Source: CANLBN01 sp050633525
GTDB lineage: Bacteria; Pseudomonadota; Gammaproteobacteria; Pseudomonadales; Cellvibrionaceae
Assembly: GCA_050633525.1 (NCBI GenBank)
Contig: JBOEGR010000015.1
Span: 37,071-101,070, forward strand
Direction: 5' to 3'
DNA length: 64,000 bases
Below are positions 52,738 to 62,660 of this stretch, piece after piece. Within the stretch, counting starts at the first letter, position 1; each line of letters opens with the position of its first letter. A program made the translations under genes and the position numbers. The notes beneath the pieces were generated by a model. The model had not been told where the DNA came from, searched no databases, and saw only the letters and a program-made list of their open reading frames with translations.

Positions 52738-54630
52738 GTGGCTACGCAAACTGTTTCTGTTCCCGATATTGGTGGCACCGAAGGTGCTGAAATTATTGAA
52801 ATCACCGTTGCGGTCGGTGACGTAATCGAAGAGGGGCAAGATATTGTTACTCTCGAAACGGATAAAGCTTCAATGGATGTTCCTTCCTCTATGGGTGGGA
52901 AGATCACGGCACTAAAAGTCAGTGTGGGTGATAAAGTGTCTGAAGGTGATGTGTTGTTGGAAGTAGAAGCTGAGGGCGCTAGTGCAGCAGCTCCCGCTCC
53001 TGCTGAAAAAGCAGCAGAACCTGCTCCGGCTCCAGCACCGAGTGCGGGCGCTAGTGAACTTGTTGTTCCTGTTCCTGACGGTGCGGAAGGCGCTGAAGTT
53101 ATCGAGTTGTGTGTTGCTGAAGGCGATACGGTCGAAGAGGGCGACTCACTGGTTGTACTTGAAACCGATAAGGCCTCAATGGAAGTGCCTGCACCCCAAG
53201 CCGGTAAGGTAGTCAGCTTTGTTGTTAAACAAGGCGATAAGACCGTTGAAGGTGGCGCAATATTAACCTTATCTGTTACAGGTGACGGCTCAGAGGCTCC
53301 AGCTGAAGCAGCGGCTCCCGCTATTGCACCCGCTGCAACATCTGGTGGCTCTACTGAAGAAGTTGTCAATGTACCTGATGGTGCTGAAGGCGCTGAGGTA
53401 ATCGAAGTGATCGTTGCCGTGGGTGATGAGGTCGCTGAAGGTGATTCTCTTATTGTGTTAGAAACCGATAAAGCATCGATGGAAGTACCTGCACCTAAGG
53501 CAGGTAAAGTGTTGAGTCTAGCTGTTAAGCAAGGTGATAAGACGGTAGAAGGTGGTGAAATCTTAACCTTAGCGGTTGAGAGTTCGGCCTCCGCTGCTCC
53601 TGCGCCGGCGGCTAAACCAGCTGCCCCTGCCCCAGTTAAGGCAGCACCTGCTTCTTCTGCCCCAGCAACAAAACCAGATGACGCGACTGTTATTGCGGCT
53701 AGCCAATCCAAAGAGGTCTATGCTGGCCCAGCAGTACGTAAATTAGCACGTGAAATGGGTGTCGATTTAACCCAAGTCAGTGGTACGAGCGAGCGCGGTC
53801 GCATTAGCAAAGATGATGTAAAAGGCTACGTTAAGCAAGTGATGACCGGACAAAAAGCAGCGCCAGCGGCTAGCGGTGGTGTAACAGGTGGTTCGGGTAT
53901 TCCTGCAATACCACCGGTGGATTTCTCTCAATTCGGCGAAATCGAAATGATGCCGATGAGCAAAATCAAAAAACTCACTGCTGCCAACATGTCACGCAAC
54001 TGGTTGAATATTCCCCATGTTACTCAGTTTGATGATGCTGATATCACAGACCTTGAAGACTTCCGTAAAGGGCTTAAAGCCGAAGCAGAAAAGCGTGGCG
54101 TTAAGTTAACCCCATTACCTTTCTTGCTGAAAGCTTGTGCGGCCGCCTTGGTTGCAGAGCCGAGTTTTAATGTGTCTATGCATCACGATGGTGAACATAT
54201 TGTTCAGAAAAAATATGTGAATATTGGTGTTGCGGTTGATTCACCGATTGGTCTAGTGGTTCCCGTGATTCGCGATGTGGACAAAAAAGGCTTATGGGAA
54301 CTAGCCGCTGAATTTATGGAAATTATCGATAAAGCCCGTAACGGTAAGCTAGGGCCCAAAGATATGCAGGGTGGTTGCTTTACGATCTCAAGCCTAGGGG
54401 CAATGGGTGGCCAAGGCTTTACTCCAATCGTGAATGCACCTGAAGTCGCTATTTTGGGCGTGTCTAAAGCTGAGATAAAACCAAAATGGAATGGTAGCGA
54501 GTTTGTTCCTCGCAATATGTTGCCGCTGTGTTTATCCTACGATCACCGTGCCATTAATGGTGGCGATGCCGGTAGATTCTTTAATTACCTTAACGGTGTC
54601 ATTAGCGATGTAAGGCGACTATTACTCTAG
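52738..54630 (+). CDS. aceF: Pyruvate dehydrogenase E2, dihydrolipoamide acetyltransferase
   Basis: Core acetyltransferase of the pyruvate dehydrogenase complex, 630 residues. Three lipoyl domains at about residues 3-75, 108-180 and 213-286 each carry ETDKASM with the lipoylated lysine. Ala/Pro-rich linkers separate them. A peripheral-subunit-binding domain (GPAVRKLAREMGVDLTQVSG, about 330-365) and the catalytic domain (SYDHRAINGGDAGRFFNYL) follow; the His and Asn fit the Pseudomonas/Azotobacter-type variant. GTG start at 52738 with AAGAGGAA upstream. The lpd gene for E3 is not in the window. Confidence 0.97.
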   Translation: MATQTVSVPDIGGTEGAEIIEITVAVGDVIEEGQDIVTLETDKASMDVPSSMGGKITALKVSVGDKVSEGDVLLEVEAEGASAAAPAPAEKAAEPAPAPAPSAGASELVVPVPDGAEGAEVIELCVAEGDTVEEGDSLVVLETDKASMEVPAPQAGKVVSFVVKQGDKTVEGGAILTLSVTGDGSEAPAEAAAPAIAPAATSGGSTEEVVNVPDGAEGAEVIEVIVAVGDEVAEGDSLIVLETDKASMEVPAPKAGKVLSLAVKQGDKTVEGGEILTLAVESSASAAPAPAAKPAAPAPVKAAPASSAPATKPDDATVIAASQSKEVYAGPAVRKLAREMGVDLTQVSGTSERGRISKDDVKGYVKQVMTGQKAAPAASGGVTGGSGIPAIPPVDFSQFGEIEMMPMSKIKKLTAANMSRNWLNIPHVTQFDDADITDLEDFRKGLKAEAEKRGVKLTPLPFLLKACAAALVAEPSFNVSMHHDGEHIVQKKYVNIGVAVDSPIGLVVPVIRDVDKKGLWELAAEFMEIIDKARNGKLGPKDMQGGCFTISSLGAMGGQGFTPIVNAPEVAILGVSKAEIKPKWNGSEFVPRNMLPLCLSYDHRAINGGDAGRFFNYLNGVISDVRRLLL

Positions 54631-54689
54631 TCTTCCATTAATACTATGAGTTAGTCGTTTTTATAGGCAATTCTTTGCTATAATGCATC

Positions 54690-54724
54690 AAAGCGAGGCT
54701 TCAAGAGAAGTCTCGCTTTTTTTG
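54690..54724 (+). terminator. Intrinsic terminator after aceF
   Basis: AAGCGAGGCTTC (54691-54702) pairs with GAAGTCTCGCTT (54707-54718, one G-U) with loop AAGA, followed by seven T. A TATAAT box (54679-54684) lies just upstream. It closes the aceEF operon, and it shows that the next gene cannot start before it. Confidence 0.88.
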
Positions 54725-54763
54725 TTATTGATATACAAGATACTAATACCGTGGTTTTCGTTG

Positions 54764-55144
54764 ATGTGTAAGTGTTTAGCCATATTGGCTTTTATCTTTG
54801 TCGTAGCTTGTACTCCGATTAAGAGTGAGGTGCCCGAAAATAACCTTTCTCGTTTGACGAACAATGATTTGGAGTCTATTCGGCGTGGTATGGAGACTTC
54901 TAAAAATAAGGTATTTGATGAATATTATTCTATATTAAAACAATATCCAGAAGCTAAAGGCATTATTAAATTTAAGCTTGAGGTATATGCAAGTGGGCTT
55001 GTAAAAAGTATTCGCCTTATTGAGACTGATTTTAATATGCCCGAGCTTGAAGGTAGGCTTTTGTCTATCGTAAAAAAAATTAAATTCTCCCCTTTAACTA
55101 AACAAACAAGGGTTGAATATAGCTTTAACTTTTTACCAAATTAA
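54764..55144 (+). CDS. Lipoprotein with AgmX/TonB-C-like domain
   Basis: A 126-residue lipoprotein: signal CLAILAFIFVVACTPIKSE with lipobox VVAC. The carboxy-terminal half (GIIKFKLEVYASGLVKSIRLIETDFNMPELEGRLLSIVKKIKFSPL) follows the AgmX/PglI C-terminal pattern, a TonB-like energy-transducing fold. ATG at 54764 is used because a longer frame from 54683 would cross the aceF terminator and lack a lipobox at the start. Role unknown. Confidence 0.65.
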   Translation: MCKCLAILAFIFVVACTPIKSEVPENNLSRLTNNDLESIRRGMETSKNKVFDEYYSILKQYPEAKGIIKFKLEVYASGLVKSIRLIETDFNMPELEGRLLSIVKKIKFSPLTKQTRVEYSFNFLPN

Positions 55145-55225
55145 ATGTTTCGTTAACTAAAATATTACCTAAAAAATACTTTTTAGGTTTTTAATTTTTT
55201 ATTCTTACAGGTTTGTTTACCCCTT

Positions 55226-56794
55226 ATGTTTTCCCTTATCACCAATAATTCCCACAACGTTAAAAACGATGTTCTTTCAGGTATTACAGTTGCATTGGCG
55301 CTGGTGCCAGAAGCCGTTGCCTTTGCTTTTGTGGCGGGTGTTGAACCCATGGTAGGTTTGTACGCGGCCTTTATGATGGGCTTGCTTACCAGTGTGTTTG
55401 GCGGTCGTCCCGGTATGATTTCCGGAGCCACAGGTGCAACTGCAGTCGTCATGGTGTCGCTAGTCGCGGTGCACGGTGTGGAGTATCTATTCGCAGCGGT
55501 AGCGTTAGCGGGTGTGTTACAAATAACTGCTGGCATTTTAAAGTTGGGTAAATATATTCGCATCGTTCCCCATCCGGTGATGTTGGGTTTTGTAAATGGC
55601 CTAGCGATTGTGATTTTTTTAGCGCAGCTGGAACAGTTTAAAATTACTGATAACGTCGAGGGCACATCTGAATGGATGCAGGGCAGTGGTTTGTACATTA
55701 TGGCGGCACTGATTTTAGCTACCATGTTAATCGTTCACTTCTTGCCTAAGCTAACCACAGCAATTCCCGCAGGCTTGGTAGCCATTGTTGCTGTGACCTT
55801 AGTTGTGATTGGTTTGGATTTGGAAGCACGCACGGTGATTGATTTTGTGCGAGGTATGTTGCCACCAGAAGAAGCGGCGAATGCCAGTTTAAAAGGTGAT
55901 TTGCCGAGCTTTGCGATCCCCGCTGTTCCGTTTACGATGGAAACCTTAAAAATTATCTTCCCTTATGCGATTATCATCGCTGCTATTGGCTTGATTGAGT
56001 CACTGCTCACACTGACTTTAATCGATGAAATTACGAATACTCGTGGTCGTGGTAACCGTGAATGTATTGGTCAAGGTATTGCCAATACCACCAACGGTTT
56101 CTTTGGTGGTATGGGTGGTTGTGCCATGATTGGTCAAAGTATGATTAATATTAATTCAGGTGGGCGAGGGCGCTTGTCAGGAATTACTGCCGCTGTCGTT
56201 TTATTGGTTTTCATTTTATTTGGATCGTCATTAATTGAAATTATCCCGCTAGCCGCATTAGTAGGCATTATGTTTATGGTGGTCTTGGGTACCTTTGAAT
56301 GGTCTTCATTACGTTTGCTTGGCAAGATCCCCGCTACAGATATGTTTATTGTCGTGCTTGTCTCTGCGGTGACTGTTGCCTTTGATTTGGCGATCGCAGT
56401 GATTGTCGGTGTGATTGTTTCCGCATTGGTATTTGCATGGAAACATGCTCAACATATTCTGGTTGATACTTATATTGATGAAAATGGTTATAAAGTCTAT
56501 GACTTACGTGGCCCCATCTTTTTTGGCTCTGTGGCCAATTTTAAAGAGTTGTTTGATCCTAAGGCTGACCCTGAGCATGTTGTTATTGAGTTTAAACGCT
56601 CGCGTGTGAGTGATCATTCAGGTATCGAAGCGTTGGATACGCTTGCGGACAAATACCAAGCGGAAGGCAAAACCTTGCACTTGCGTCACTTAAGTCCGGA
56701 ATGTAGAAAGTTGTTGAAGAAAGCGGGTAATTTGTGTGAAGTGAATGTGCTCGAAGATCCAGATTATCATGTGGCAACGGATGAATTGGGGTAA
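55226..56794 (+). CDS. SulP family anion permease with STAS domain
   Basis: A 522-residue SulP transporter (sulfate, bicarbonate or another anion). The first signature is LSGITVALALVPEAVAFAFVAGVEPM, followed by GGRPGMISGATGATAVVMVSLV and 10-12 membrane helices. The STAS domain is the last 100 residues (DLRGPIFFGSVANFKELFDP, KRSRVSDHSGIEALDTLADK). The anion cannot be told from sequence. It stands alone between a lipoprotein gene and a convergent solute-binding protein. Confidence 0.9.
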   Translation: MFSLITNNSHNVKNDVLSGITVALALVPEAVAFAFVAGVEPMVGLYAAFMMGLLTSVFGGRPGMISGATGATAVVMVSLVAVHGVEYLFAAVALAGVLQITAGILKLGKYIRIVPHPVMLGFVNGLAIVIFLAQLEQFKITDNVEGTSEWMQGSGLYIMAALILATMLIVHFLPKLTTAIPAGLVAIVAVTLVVIGLDLEARTVIDFVRGMLPPEEAANASLKGDLPSFAIPAVPFTMETLKIIFPYAIIIAAIGLIESLLTLTLIDEITNTRGRGNRECIGQGIANTTNGFFGGMGGCAMIGQSMININSGGRGRLSGITAAVVLLVFILFGSSLIEIIPLAALVGIMFMVVLGTFEWSSLRLLGKIPATDMFIVVLVSAVTVAFDLAIAVIVGVIVSALVFAWKHAQHILVDTYIDENGYKVYDLRGPIFFGSVANFKELFDPKADPEHVVIEFKRSRVSDHSGIEALDTLADKYQAEGKTLHLRHLSPECRKLLKKAGNLCEVNVLEDPDYHVATDELG

Positions 56795-56837
56795 GGTTTT
56801 ATTACCCCATTTTTCATAAGGTATGATGTGCTAGAGG

Positions 56838-57695
56838 TTATTTGCCCTCAGCACTTTGACGCCAATTTTTTTCTAGTATAAGTTGGTTGTTCTCGTCCAT
56901 TTCAATATCCATATTGTATTTAGTGAAGATGCGCTTCGTCTCCCCTGACTTGGATAGCGCATTCAGTGCAGTATTAAACTCTTCAATAAATGCTTCTGCC
57001 TCTGAAGCATTTCCTTCGTAGTACTTTCTAGAAAGGGCAGCTGAAAAAGGTCTTTTGGGGCCGACACCGGTCAAGGCGTAGTTTATTTCTTTAAATTCAG
57101 GGTTGTGTTGGTTTTGAATATGGCGGCCGACATTGATTTCGCAAATAAACATATCAATTCTACTGCGAACGGTTTTCTTAAAATTCTTTAATTCTGGTTG
57201 AGCATCTGCCATATACTCTAAGGCAAAAATGCCTTCGTCACCAGCTTCTTTAAAGCCTGCACCATAGTGATATCCTTTCGTTGCTCCTATTTTAAGGCCT
57301 TTTAGGTCTTCGTATGTTGTCCACTGCATATCTCTGTCTTTCCGTTTCCAAAGTACGTTGTATAAGTAAGACATTGGCTTGGCGAAATACACAAAAGATT
57401 CTCTATTATTTCCCTCTACAATAGGAATGCTCATAGGAACTTTTCCCTCTTGTAGATCGGCTAATAGCCGTTTAAAAGGCCGTAGTAGGTAGTTGGCCTG
57501 ATACCCCATTTTAGCGAGTACAGCAGAAGTGATTTCAATGTCTGCTCCTTTCCATGCCCCATCTTCATCTTTATAACTAAAAGGCGGGTAGACAAAGGCG
57601 GCAACATCAATGGATTTGAGCTCTGTCGATGCACTTGAGTAATGACTGAAAAGAAAAGAAAGGGAAATAAGTATCAGGGTATATCTTTTAAGCAT
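56838..57695 (-). CDS. Periplasmic amino-acid-type solute-binding protein (family 3)
   Basis: A 285-residue exported protein: signal YTLILISLSFLFSHYSSAS. The mature part shows VAAFVYPPFSYKDEDGAWKGADIEITSAVL, DLKGLKIGATKGYHYGAGF and RSRIDMFICE as in SBP_bac_3 proteins. ATG at 57695 is preferred to TTG at 57710. No permease gene adjacent, so it may serve a sensor or a distant transporter. Confidence 0.78.
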   Translation of the reverse strand: MLKRYTLILISLSFLFSHYSSASTELKSIDVAAFVYPPFSYKDEDGAWKGADIEITSAVLAKMGYQANYLLRPFKRLLADLQEGKVPMSIPIVEGNNRESFVYFAKPMSYLYNVLWKRKDRDMQWTTYEDLKGLKIGATKGYHYGAGFKEAGDEGIFALEYMADAQPELKNFKKTVRSRIDMFICEINVGRHIQNQHNPEFKEINYALTGVGPKRPFSAALSRKYYEGNASEAEAFIEEFNTALNALSKSGETKRIFTKYNMDIEMDENNQLILEKNWRQSAEGK

Positions 57696-57939
57696 GGGGC
57701 CGGTAACCAATCAGTGAATATGATCTTTACAGTATAGATAATGATGCTATTAGAGCAATTTTACCTCGATTAATATTTTCTATATTCATATCAATAGCTT
57801 AGTTTTACAGATGCTCTTATCTCCCTATTTAGTCAAAATAATGAAGCTATCAATCAGCTTATATTCTAGAAAATAAAGGGTATGTGGCTTGGAAATAATC
57901 AGAATATTGACTAGGCTTTTATTATGGATTAAATAGCTA

Positions 57940-57971
57940 TTATAGTGCTTACGATAACTTTTATAGTGCTT
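57940..57971. promoter_or_regulatory. 11-bp direct repeat upstream of GGDEF-EAL gene
   Basis: TTATAGTGCTT at 57940-57950 and again at 57961-57971, a 21-bp (two-turn) period, 28 bases before the start codon. It could bind a regulator as tandem half sites on one face of the helix. Inference from spacing only. Confidence 0.35.
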
Positions 57972-57999
57972 GCAATGATGTTGTAGCAGGACCAATTAA

Positions 58000-60033
58000 T
58001 TGAAACTTCCCTTCCTAAAAAGCAGAATAGGTGTTCGCCTTTCTGTACATGCTGCGTTACTTTCCTTATTTTTAGGCTTTCTTAGTATGCTTCTTATCTA
58101 TGCCGTTGAGGCTGGAAAAGAAAAGCAGCATATGGAGGCAAGAGCCATAGAGTTAATTGATACAGTAAAACCACAGTTGTTAAAAAGTCTTTGGGATTTT
58201 GATGAAAGGTCCACCCAGTTACTGTTGGATAGTCTGGAGCAATCGCTCTTTTTCTCATTTGTAAAATTGGAAGAGGCTAGTGCTAATGTTGAGAAACATT
58301 CAGACGTGGTTGTAGACCTAAAGTTTCAAGGTGAAAACTTAGGGTATTTGGTCGCTAATTATAACTATCAGGCGATTCAAGAAATTATTTTTGATCGATT
58401 AAAAAGTACATCCTATGTTCTTTTTAGTGTAGTTGTTCTTACGGGCTTTCTCTTCTATTTATTGGTAAACCACTTTCTAATTAAGCATATTGTTGAAATT
58501 GGAAAGTCAAAATACAATAAATTTTATCATTCTCTAGAAGAATTTGAGCCCGTTAAACTATTGCGTAAAAATCATGATGACGAATTATCCGAATTAGTTG
58601 AAACTTTAAATACGGGAAGAAAACAGTCGATCGAATTGTTTCAAGCGAAGAAAGATTATCAAAACCAAATGGAGTACCAAGCAAATTTTGACTTATTGAC
58701 AGGGTTGCCTAATAGACGCCATCTTGATAATTACTTGGAATTACAAGTAGAACAGTATCAAGAGACAATGGGCCAATTGGTTGTTATGTTTATTGATCTA
58801 GATGGTTTTAAGCAAGTTAATGACAGTTTGGGGCATGGCATAGGTGATATGGTATTAAAGGAAAGTGCCGAAAGAATAAAAAGTGTTGTTGATAATTTTG
58901 ATGGCTATGTGTCACGTTTAGGTGGAGACGAATTTATCGCTTGTTTTTATGCTGATAATTTAAAAGAAAGTGATGTGGCTGCTAGAAAGTTAATTGATAT
59001 CTTTACTAAAAAAGTAGAGTGCCAAGATATACACGTTCGACTTGGCTGTAGTATCGGTATCACTTTATATCCAGAGCATCATGTTGAAAATGCTAAACAA
59101 CTCATACGTAATGCAGATAATGCCTTGTATGAAGCTAAAGCTGCCGGAAAAAACACCTTTTTTTGTTTTAATAAAGAATTGTTAGATGACTATATACTGA
59201 AACAAAAAATAGCAGATAAGCTACCTGAAGCAATTGAGAAAGAAGCATTTGATGTTTACTTTCAACCACTGATTAATATCGAGAAAGAAACTGTGGTGGG
59301 CTTTGAGGCACTTATCCGATGGACAGATCCCGAGTTGGGTTTTGTTCGGCCAGATATTTTTATATCAATTGCAGAAAAAATGGGGTGTGTGTTCGATATT
59401 GATACCTTTGTATTTAAGAAAGCGATGAATCAAGTTGAAAAGTGGCGATTAGAATATAAGCAAGATTTTATTATTTCAATTAACTTTAGCCCGACTAATT
59501 TCTATCATTCCAATTTTTTTGCTTGGCTTCAAAATGATTTGAGTAATTTAAATAAAAGTTTGAGTTGGGTTGAGTTGGAAGTGACAGAACGGCTTATGTT
59601 AAATAGTGATCCCATTGTGGCAGAAGGGATAAGGGAATTGCGTAAAAAAGGGATTAAATTTAGCATAGATGATTTTGGTATTGGTTATTCTTCTTTAGGC
59701 TATATTAAAAAATTCAGCGGCATTTTTTCAAAGATAAAAATAGATCGTCTGTTTATTAACGAAATACTAACGGGCGGGTTTGATGTTGCCTTTGTTAAAA
59801 GTATCATGATGTTGGCCGATAGTCTTAATATGCAAGTGTTGGCTGAAGGTGTGGAAGAGTCTGAACAGGTCGATATGTTGAAGTCTTTGGGCTGTCAGTA
59901 TGTGCAAGGTTACTATTACTCCAGACCGCTCCCGGTTAATGAAGTAGAGGAGTTTTTAAATCTTAAATGTATCGATGGTGGTTTGTTGGATATGGGGTCA
60001 ATCCACCCGGACCAAGATAGGGCAGCACTATAA
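58000..60033 (+). CDS. Membrane-anchored GGDEF-EAL cyclic-di-GMP enzyme
   Basis: A 677-residue protein with two membrane helices (about residues 12-32 LSVHAALLSLFLGFLSMLLIY and 142-162) bracketing a periplasmic sensor of about 110 residues. A linker then GGDEF with intact SRLGGDEFIACF and preceding FIDLDGFKQVNDSLGH, then EAL with GFEALIRWTDPELGF, ELEVTERLML, DDFGIGYSSLGYI, KIDRLFI and LAEGVEESEQ. Both domains look catalytically complete. Start is TTG at 58000 with AGGA 8 bases upstream. It is divergent from the solute-binding protein gene, a possible sensor partner. Confidence 0.92.
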   Translation: MKLPFLKSRIGVRLSVHAALLSLFLGFLSMLLIYAVEAGKEKQHMEARAIELIDTVKPQLLKSLWDFDERSTQLLLDSLEQSLFFSFVKLEEASANVEKHSDVVVDLKFQGENLGYLVANYNYQAIQEIIFDRLKSTSYVLFSVVVLTGFLFYLLVNHFLIKHIVEIGKSKYNKFYHSLEEFEPVKLLRKNHDDELSELVETLNTGRKQSIELFQAKKDYQNQMEYQANFDLLTGLPNRRHLDNYLELQVEQYQETMGQLVVMFIDLDGFKQVNDSLGHGIGDMVLKESAERIKSVVDNFDGYVSRLGGDEFIACFYADNLKESDVAARKLIDIFTKKVECQDIHVRLGCSIGITLYPEHHVENAKQLIRNADNALYEAKAAGKNTFFCFNKELLDDYILKQKIADKLPEAIEKEAFDVYFQPLINIEKETVVGFEALIRWTDPELGFVRPDIFISIAEKMGCVFDIDTFVFKKAMNQVEKWRLEYKQDFIISINFSPTNFYHSNFFAWLQNDLSNLNKSLSWVELEVTERLMLNSDPIVAEGIRELRKKGIKFSIDDFGIGYSSLGYIKKFSGIFSKIKIDRLFINEILTGGFDVAFVKSIMMLADSLNMQVLAEGVEESEQVDMLKSLGCQYVQGYYYSRPLPVNEVEEFLNLKCIDGGLLDMGSIHPDQDRAAL

Positions 60034-60143
60034 GCATAGCCTTGAATAAGTGCTGTGATCCTAATTGGTTAGTGGGTTACTTTTTCCGTTTTATTTTCGA
60101 TGTGCTTTTAAACTTTTGAATCATCCTTGATGTATATGATGGC

Positions 60144-61358
60144 TTACTGTTTGTAGCCATCAAAAAATTCTCCCAGTCCCCCAATTGCTGCCCTTAATTC
60201 ATCTTTATGCGGTAAAAAAACGATTCTAAAATGATCAGGTTGCTGCCAGTTAAAGGCAGTACCTTGCACAAGCAATACTTTTTTCTCAACCAAAAAATCA
60301 TGAACCCACTTTTCGTCATTTTCAATATTGAATTTTTTAATGTCGACTTTGGGGAATAAATACAAAGCACCTTTGGGTTTGACGCAAGAGATGCCTGGTA
60401 TTGACGTCACCATGTCATAGGCAAGGTCGAGTTGTTCTTTTAGGCGACCTCCGGGTAGGATGAGTTCATTAATACTTTGATAACCGCCTAATGCTGTTTG
60501 CACGCCCAGCATAGCGGGTGCATTCGCACATAGCCTCATTGAAGCGAGAATGTCTAAACCTTCTATATAGCCTTTTGCACGCCGTTTATCGCCACTAATA
60601 AACATCCAGCCTGAGCGGAAACCCGCTAAGCGGTAAGATTTAGATAAGCCGTTGAAACTGAGGCATAGCACATCACCACTAAGGCGGCTTAGCGGAATGT
60701 ATTCCGCATCGTCATAAACAATCTTGCTGTAAATTTCATCAGCAAAAATAATCAGGTTATGTTCGCGAGCTAACTCAACAATCTCTTCTAATAATTCCTG
60801 ACTATACACCGCGCCGGTTGGATTATTGGGGTTAATCACAACAATACCGCGAGTCTGTGGTGTGATTTTACTCTTGATGTCATCGATATCAGGAAACCAG
60901 TCGGCTTGCTCATCGCATTGGTAATGAACCGCCTTGCCTCCAGAGACATTTACTGCCGCAGTCCAAAGGGGGTAGTCTGGAGCGGGGATTAAAATCTCGT
61001 TACCCTGATTTAACAACGCTTGCATCGACATGACAATTAATTCACTAACACCGTTACCGAGGTAAATATCATCGATATCGATGTTGGGGATATCCAATCG
61101 TTGCGTTTCATGCATAATGGCTTTGCGGGCTGAAAATAAACCTTTAGACTCAACATAGCCTTCGGCATTACGTAGGTTGGCAATAACGTCATGAATAATT
61201 TCATCAGGGGCATTAAAGCCAAAGGGGGCAGGGTTGCCGATATTCAGTTTAAGAATACGATGCCCTTCCTCTTCTAGCTTCATCGCTTTTTGAAGAATAG
61301 GGCCTCTGATGTCGTAACAGACTTCGTTGAGCTTGTTGGATTTGTCGATCTTATTCAT
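60144..61358 (-). CDS. alaA: PLP-dependent aminotransferase, alanine-type (AlaA)
   Basis: A 404-residue fold-I aminotransferase. The PLP lysine is in SFNGLSKSYRLAGFRSGWM; VVINPNNPTGAVYS and IFADEIYSKIVYD carry the cofactor Asn and Asp. The amino terminus (CYDIRGPILQKAMKLEEEGH) and length match the E. coli AlaA glutamate-pyruvate transaminase. It is divergent from msrB with about 140 bases between. Confidence 0.9.
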   Translation of the reverse strand: MNKIDKSNKLNEVCYDIRGPILQKAMKLEEEGHRILKLNIGNPAPFGFNAPDEIIHDVIANLRNAEGYVESKGLFSARKAIMHETQRLDIPNIDIDDIYLGNGVSELIVMSMQALLNQGNEILIPAPDYPLWTAAVNVSGGKAVHYQCDEQADWFPDIDDIKSKITPQTRGIVVINPNNPTGAVYSQELLEEIVELAREHNLIIFADEIYSKIVYDDAEYIPLSRLSGDVLCLSFNGLSKSYRLAGFRSGWMFISGDKRRAKGYIEGLDILASMRLCANAPAMLGVQTALGGYQSINELILPGGRLKEQLDLAYDMVTSIPGISCVKPKGALYLFPKVDIKKFNIENDEKWVHDFLVEKKVLLVQGTAFNWQQPDHFRIVFLPHKDELRAAIGGLGEFFDGYKQ

Positions 61359-61498
61359 GACGCTTGTTTCACTGATGATTCATTCATTTTATTGGTTAGG
61401 GTAAACTGCCATTCATTCAGCTGCGTAAGCTGTTGAGGCAATTGCTTTTTATTGCTGAGTATTGCATAAATGGTATGTTTATACGCAAGAGGTCGATT

Positions 61499-61903
61499 AT
61501 GTCAGATAATGAAATTAAAGACGATGCCTATTGGCGTGAAAAATTAACGCCAGACGAGTATCGTATTTGTCGTGAGAAAGGGACAGAAAGAGCGTTTACA
61601 GGTGAATACTGGGATAGTAAAGCAGATGGCACTTACTTATGTAAATGTTGTGGTGAGCCTTTGTTTGAATCCTCTACTAAATATGATTCAGGCTCTGGTT
61701 GGCCGAGTTTTTATCAGCCACTTAGCGGAGGGGCGATTTTGGAAGAAACGGATCGTACGCTCGGTATGACAAGAACAGAAGTTATGTGTCAAAGCTGCGG
61801 TAGCCACCTTGGTCATGTGTTTCCAGACGGGCCTGCCCCTACTGGTAGCCGCTACTGTATTAATTCGGCCTCTCTCGACTTAAAGTCCTGGGAAGAGTCC
61901 TAA
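61499..61903 (+). CDS. msrB: Peptide methionine-R-sulfoxide reductase
   Basis: A 134-residue repair enzyme. Zinc CxxC pairs are CKCCGEP and MCQSCGSHLGH; the catalytic block is GSRYCINSASLDL with the nucleophilic Cys; SGSGWPSFYQPL is the substrate pocket. ATG at 61499 begins the family-like MSDNEIKDDAYWREKLTPDE; the longer frame from 61433 has no support. A DUF1499 gene follows after 33 bases. Confidence 0.96.
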   Translation: MSDNEIKDDAYWREKLTPDEYRICREKGTERAFTGEYWDSKADGTYLCKCCGEPLFESSTKYDSGSGWPSFYQPLSGGAILEETDRTLGMTRTEVMCQSCGSHLGHVFPDGPAPTGSRYCINSASLDLKSWEES

Positions 61904-61936
61904 CTCATTCCATATCGCTTCAATAGACGTTTAAGT

Positions 61937-62638
61937 ATGAATACACTGTTATGGACGCAACTGACCTGTTTGTTCCTCTTGGTTATCATAAGCCTTACTT
62001 ATCGTAGCCAATATCTGCCTTTTAAATTCTTTGCCACTTTATTTGCTGTCTCGACTTTGGTGTTGTTACTCGCGGGTATTGTCACTTTGGTAAAAGTAGG
62101 TATTGCCTATCAACAACAAGAGCCTTTAAATTTGGCTACGGCTTGTGCTTTATTGATGGCGGTAGTCGTTATTGTTGCTACGGCTATGTTTGTGAAAAAG
62201 GCGGCAACTTATCCCGCTATCCATGATATTAGCAGCAGTACTCAAAATCCTCCTGAATTTTCTCATGCCTTAAGTTTGAGAAGCTTGGGTGATAACCCGC
62301 TAGACTATAATGCCAAAGTAATTCAACAGCAAAAGGCGGCTTACCCTGAACTAGAGTCGCTGAAAACAACATTGCCTTTTGCGGAAGCATTTGAAAAAGC
62401 AAAAGTTATCGCTGTGGCACAAGGCTGGTCTATAACGCACGCTAACGAAGACGACGGTTATATTGAAGCCGTAGCACGCAGTGCTTTGTTTCGCTTTGCT
62501 GACAATATTGTCATTAGGGTGAGTAAAGCAGAAGAGGGTAGTGTGATTGATGTGCGCTCTGCTTCTCGAGTGGGCAAGAGCGACTTGGGGGTTAATGCAA
62601 AACGCATTAAAGGGTATTTTTTAGCATATACGCAGTAG
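61937..62638 (+). CDS. DUF1499 membrane protein
   Basis: A 233-residue protein with three amino-terminal membrane helices (LLWTQLTCLFLLVIISLTY, FFATLFAVSTLVLLLAGIVT and LATACALLMAVVVIVATAMF) and a soluble carboxy-terminal DUF1499 domain (YPELESLKTTLPFAEAFEKA, GYIEAVARSALFRFADNIVI, VIDVRSASRVGKSDLGVNAKRI). It follows msrB closely on the same strand. The function of the family is unknown. Confidence 0.85.
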   Translation: MNTLLWTQLTCLFLLVIISLTYRSQYLPFKFFATLFAVSTLVLLLAGIVTLVKVGIAYQQQEPLNLATACALLMAVVVIVATAMFVKKAATYPAIHDISSSTQNPPEFSHALSLRSLGDNPLDYNAKVIQQQKAAYPELESLKTTLPFAEAFEKAKVIAVAQGWSITHANEDDGYIEAVARSALFRFADNIVIRVSKAEEGSVIDVRSASRVGKSDLGVNAKRIKGYFLAYTQ

Positions 62639-62660
62639 TACTTGGTCCTTACTCGTGTTC

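Noticed and set aside
52716..53711. A 331-codon open frame on the minus strand opposite aceF
   Set aside because: It is the antisense of the repetitive lipoyl and Ala/Pro linker DNA, giving an Ala/Ser/Thr/Pro-rich sequence with no domains. aceF itself is certain.
54679..54684. TATAAT box before the aceF terminator as a small-RNA promoter
   Set aside because: No matching -35 box 17 bases upstream, and the hairpin is fully explained as the aceF terminator.
54683..54763. An upstream start for the AgmX-like lipoprotein gene
   Set aside because: It would read through the aceF terminator stem, and the lipobox then falls too far in.
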